DNA letters: not shown here
Text below: more model-generated notes on this DNA
Databases searched by the model: none
What the model saw: only the letters and a program-made list of their open reading frames with translations
What the model was told of the DNA's origin: nothing
Origin: Ancylostoma caninum
Lineage: Eukaryota > Nematoda > Chromadorea > Rhabditida > Ancylostomatidae
Reading direction: 5' to 3'
Assembly (NCBI GenBank): GCA_037903475.1
Contig: JBAJFG010000015.1
Coordinates: 310,001 to 374,000 of the forward strand
Length of the DNA stretch: 64,000 nt
Numbering within the stretch: position 1 is the stretch's first letter

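Overview
The window is eukaryotic, AT-rich, nematode-like DNA. It carries the 5' part of one giant muscle gene on the + strand: the orthologue of Caenorhabditis elegans unc-89 (obscurin family). The predicted protein starts at an ATG at 674-676 (in-frame stop at 647-649) and is still open at base 64000. I could place 48 coding exons (5,744 coding bases, about 1,914 residues) with compatible splice phases throughout. The close match to UNC-89, together with large repeat-filled introns, suggests a clade V nematode outside Caenorhabditis. A strongylid (hookworm or Haemonchus-like) is my best guess, but the species cannot be read from the sequence.

Layout. 1-673: GC-rich upstream and 5'UTR region. 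Exons 1-4 (674-3797): N-terminus and SH3 domain. Exons 5-9 (10078-35365): DH (RhoGEF) domain, split by introns of 1.3, 2.7 and 20.6 kb. Exons 10-12 (36842-37399): PH domain. Exons 13-14 (39814-40534): Ser-rich linker. Exons 15-32 (45633-55007): Ig domains 1-7. Exons 33-34 (56554-57130): a short Glu/Thr/Val-rich linker where C. elegans has its long KSP-repeat region. Exons 35-48 (57359-64000): Ig domains 8-13 and the first residues of Ig 14. A GC-rich island at about 39.1-39.7 kb ends in an ATG-led exon (39697-39775). That exon can be spliced in frame over a 38-base intron to exon 13, so an internal promoter making an isoform without SH3-DH-PH is plausible.

No second protein-coding gene could be supported. 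The introns are crowded with mobile-element remains: a decayed mariner with both inverted ends (43557-44453), a hAT-type MITE with an exact 8-base target duplication (33796-34047), a Tourist/Harbinger-like MITE with TAA duplications nested in another repeat (31707-31870), several palindromic MITE families, a tRNA-derived SINE-like unit (38571-38650), a 1.1 kb inverted repeat whose arms carry tRNA-like A and B boxes (55318-56446), a 407-base near-perfect tandem duplication (6834-7659), and many copies of a repeat ending in (TTTA)n.

How the parts work together: in C. elegans, UNC-89 sits at the sarcomere M-line. The SH3 and DH-PH modules give signalling and paramyosin contacts, and the Ig array is the structural scaffold. 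The same module order is seen here. The kinase domains expected at the C-terminus lie beyond the window.
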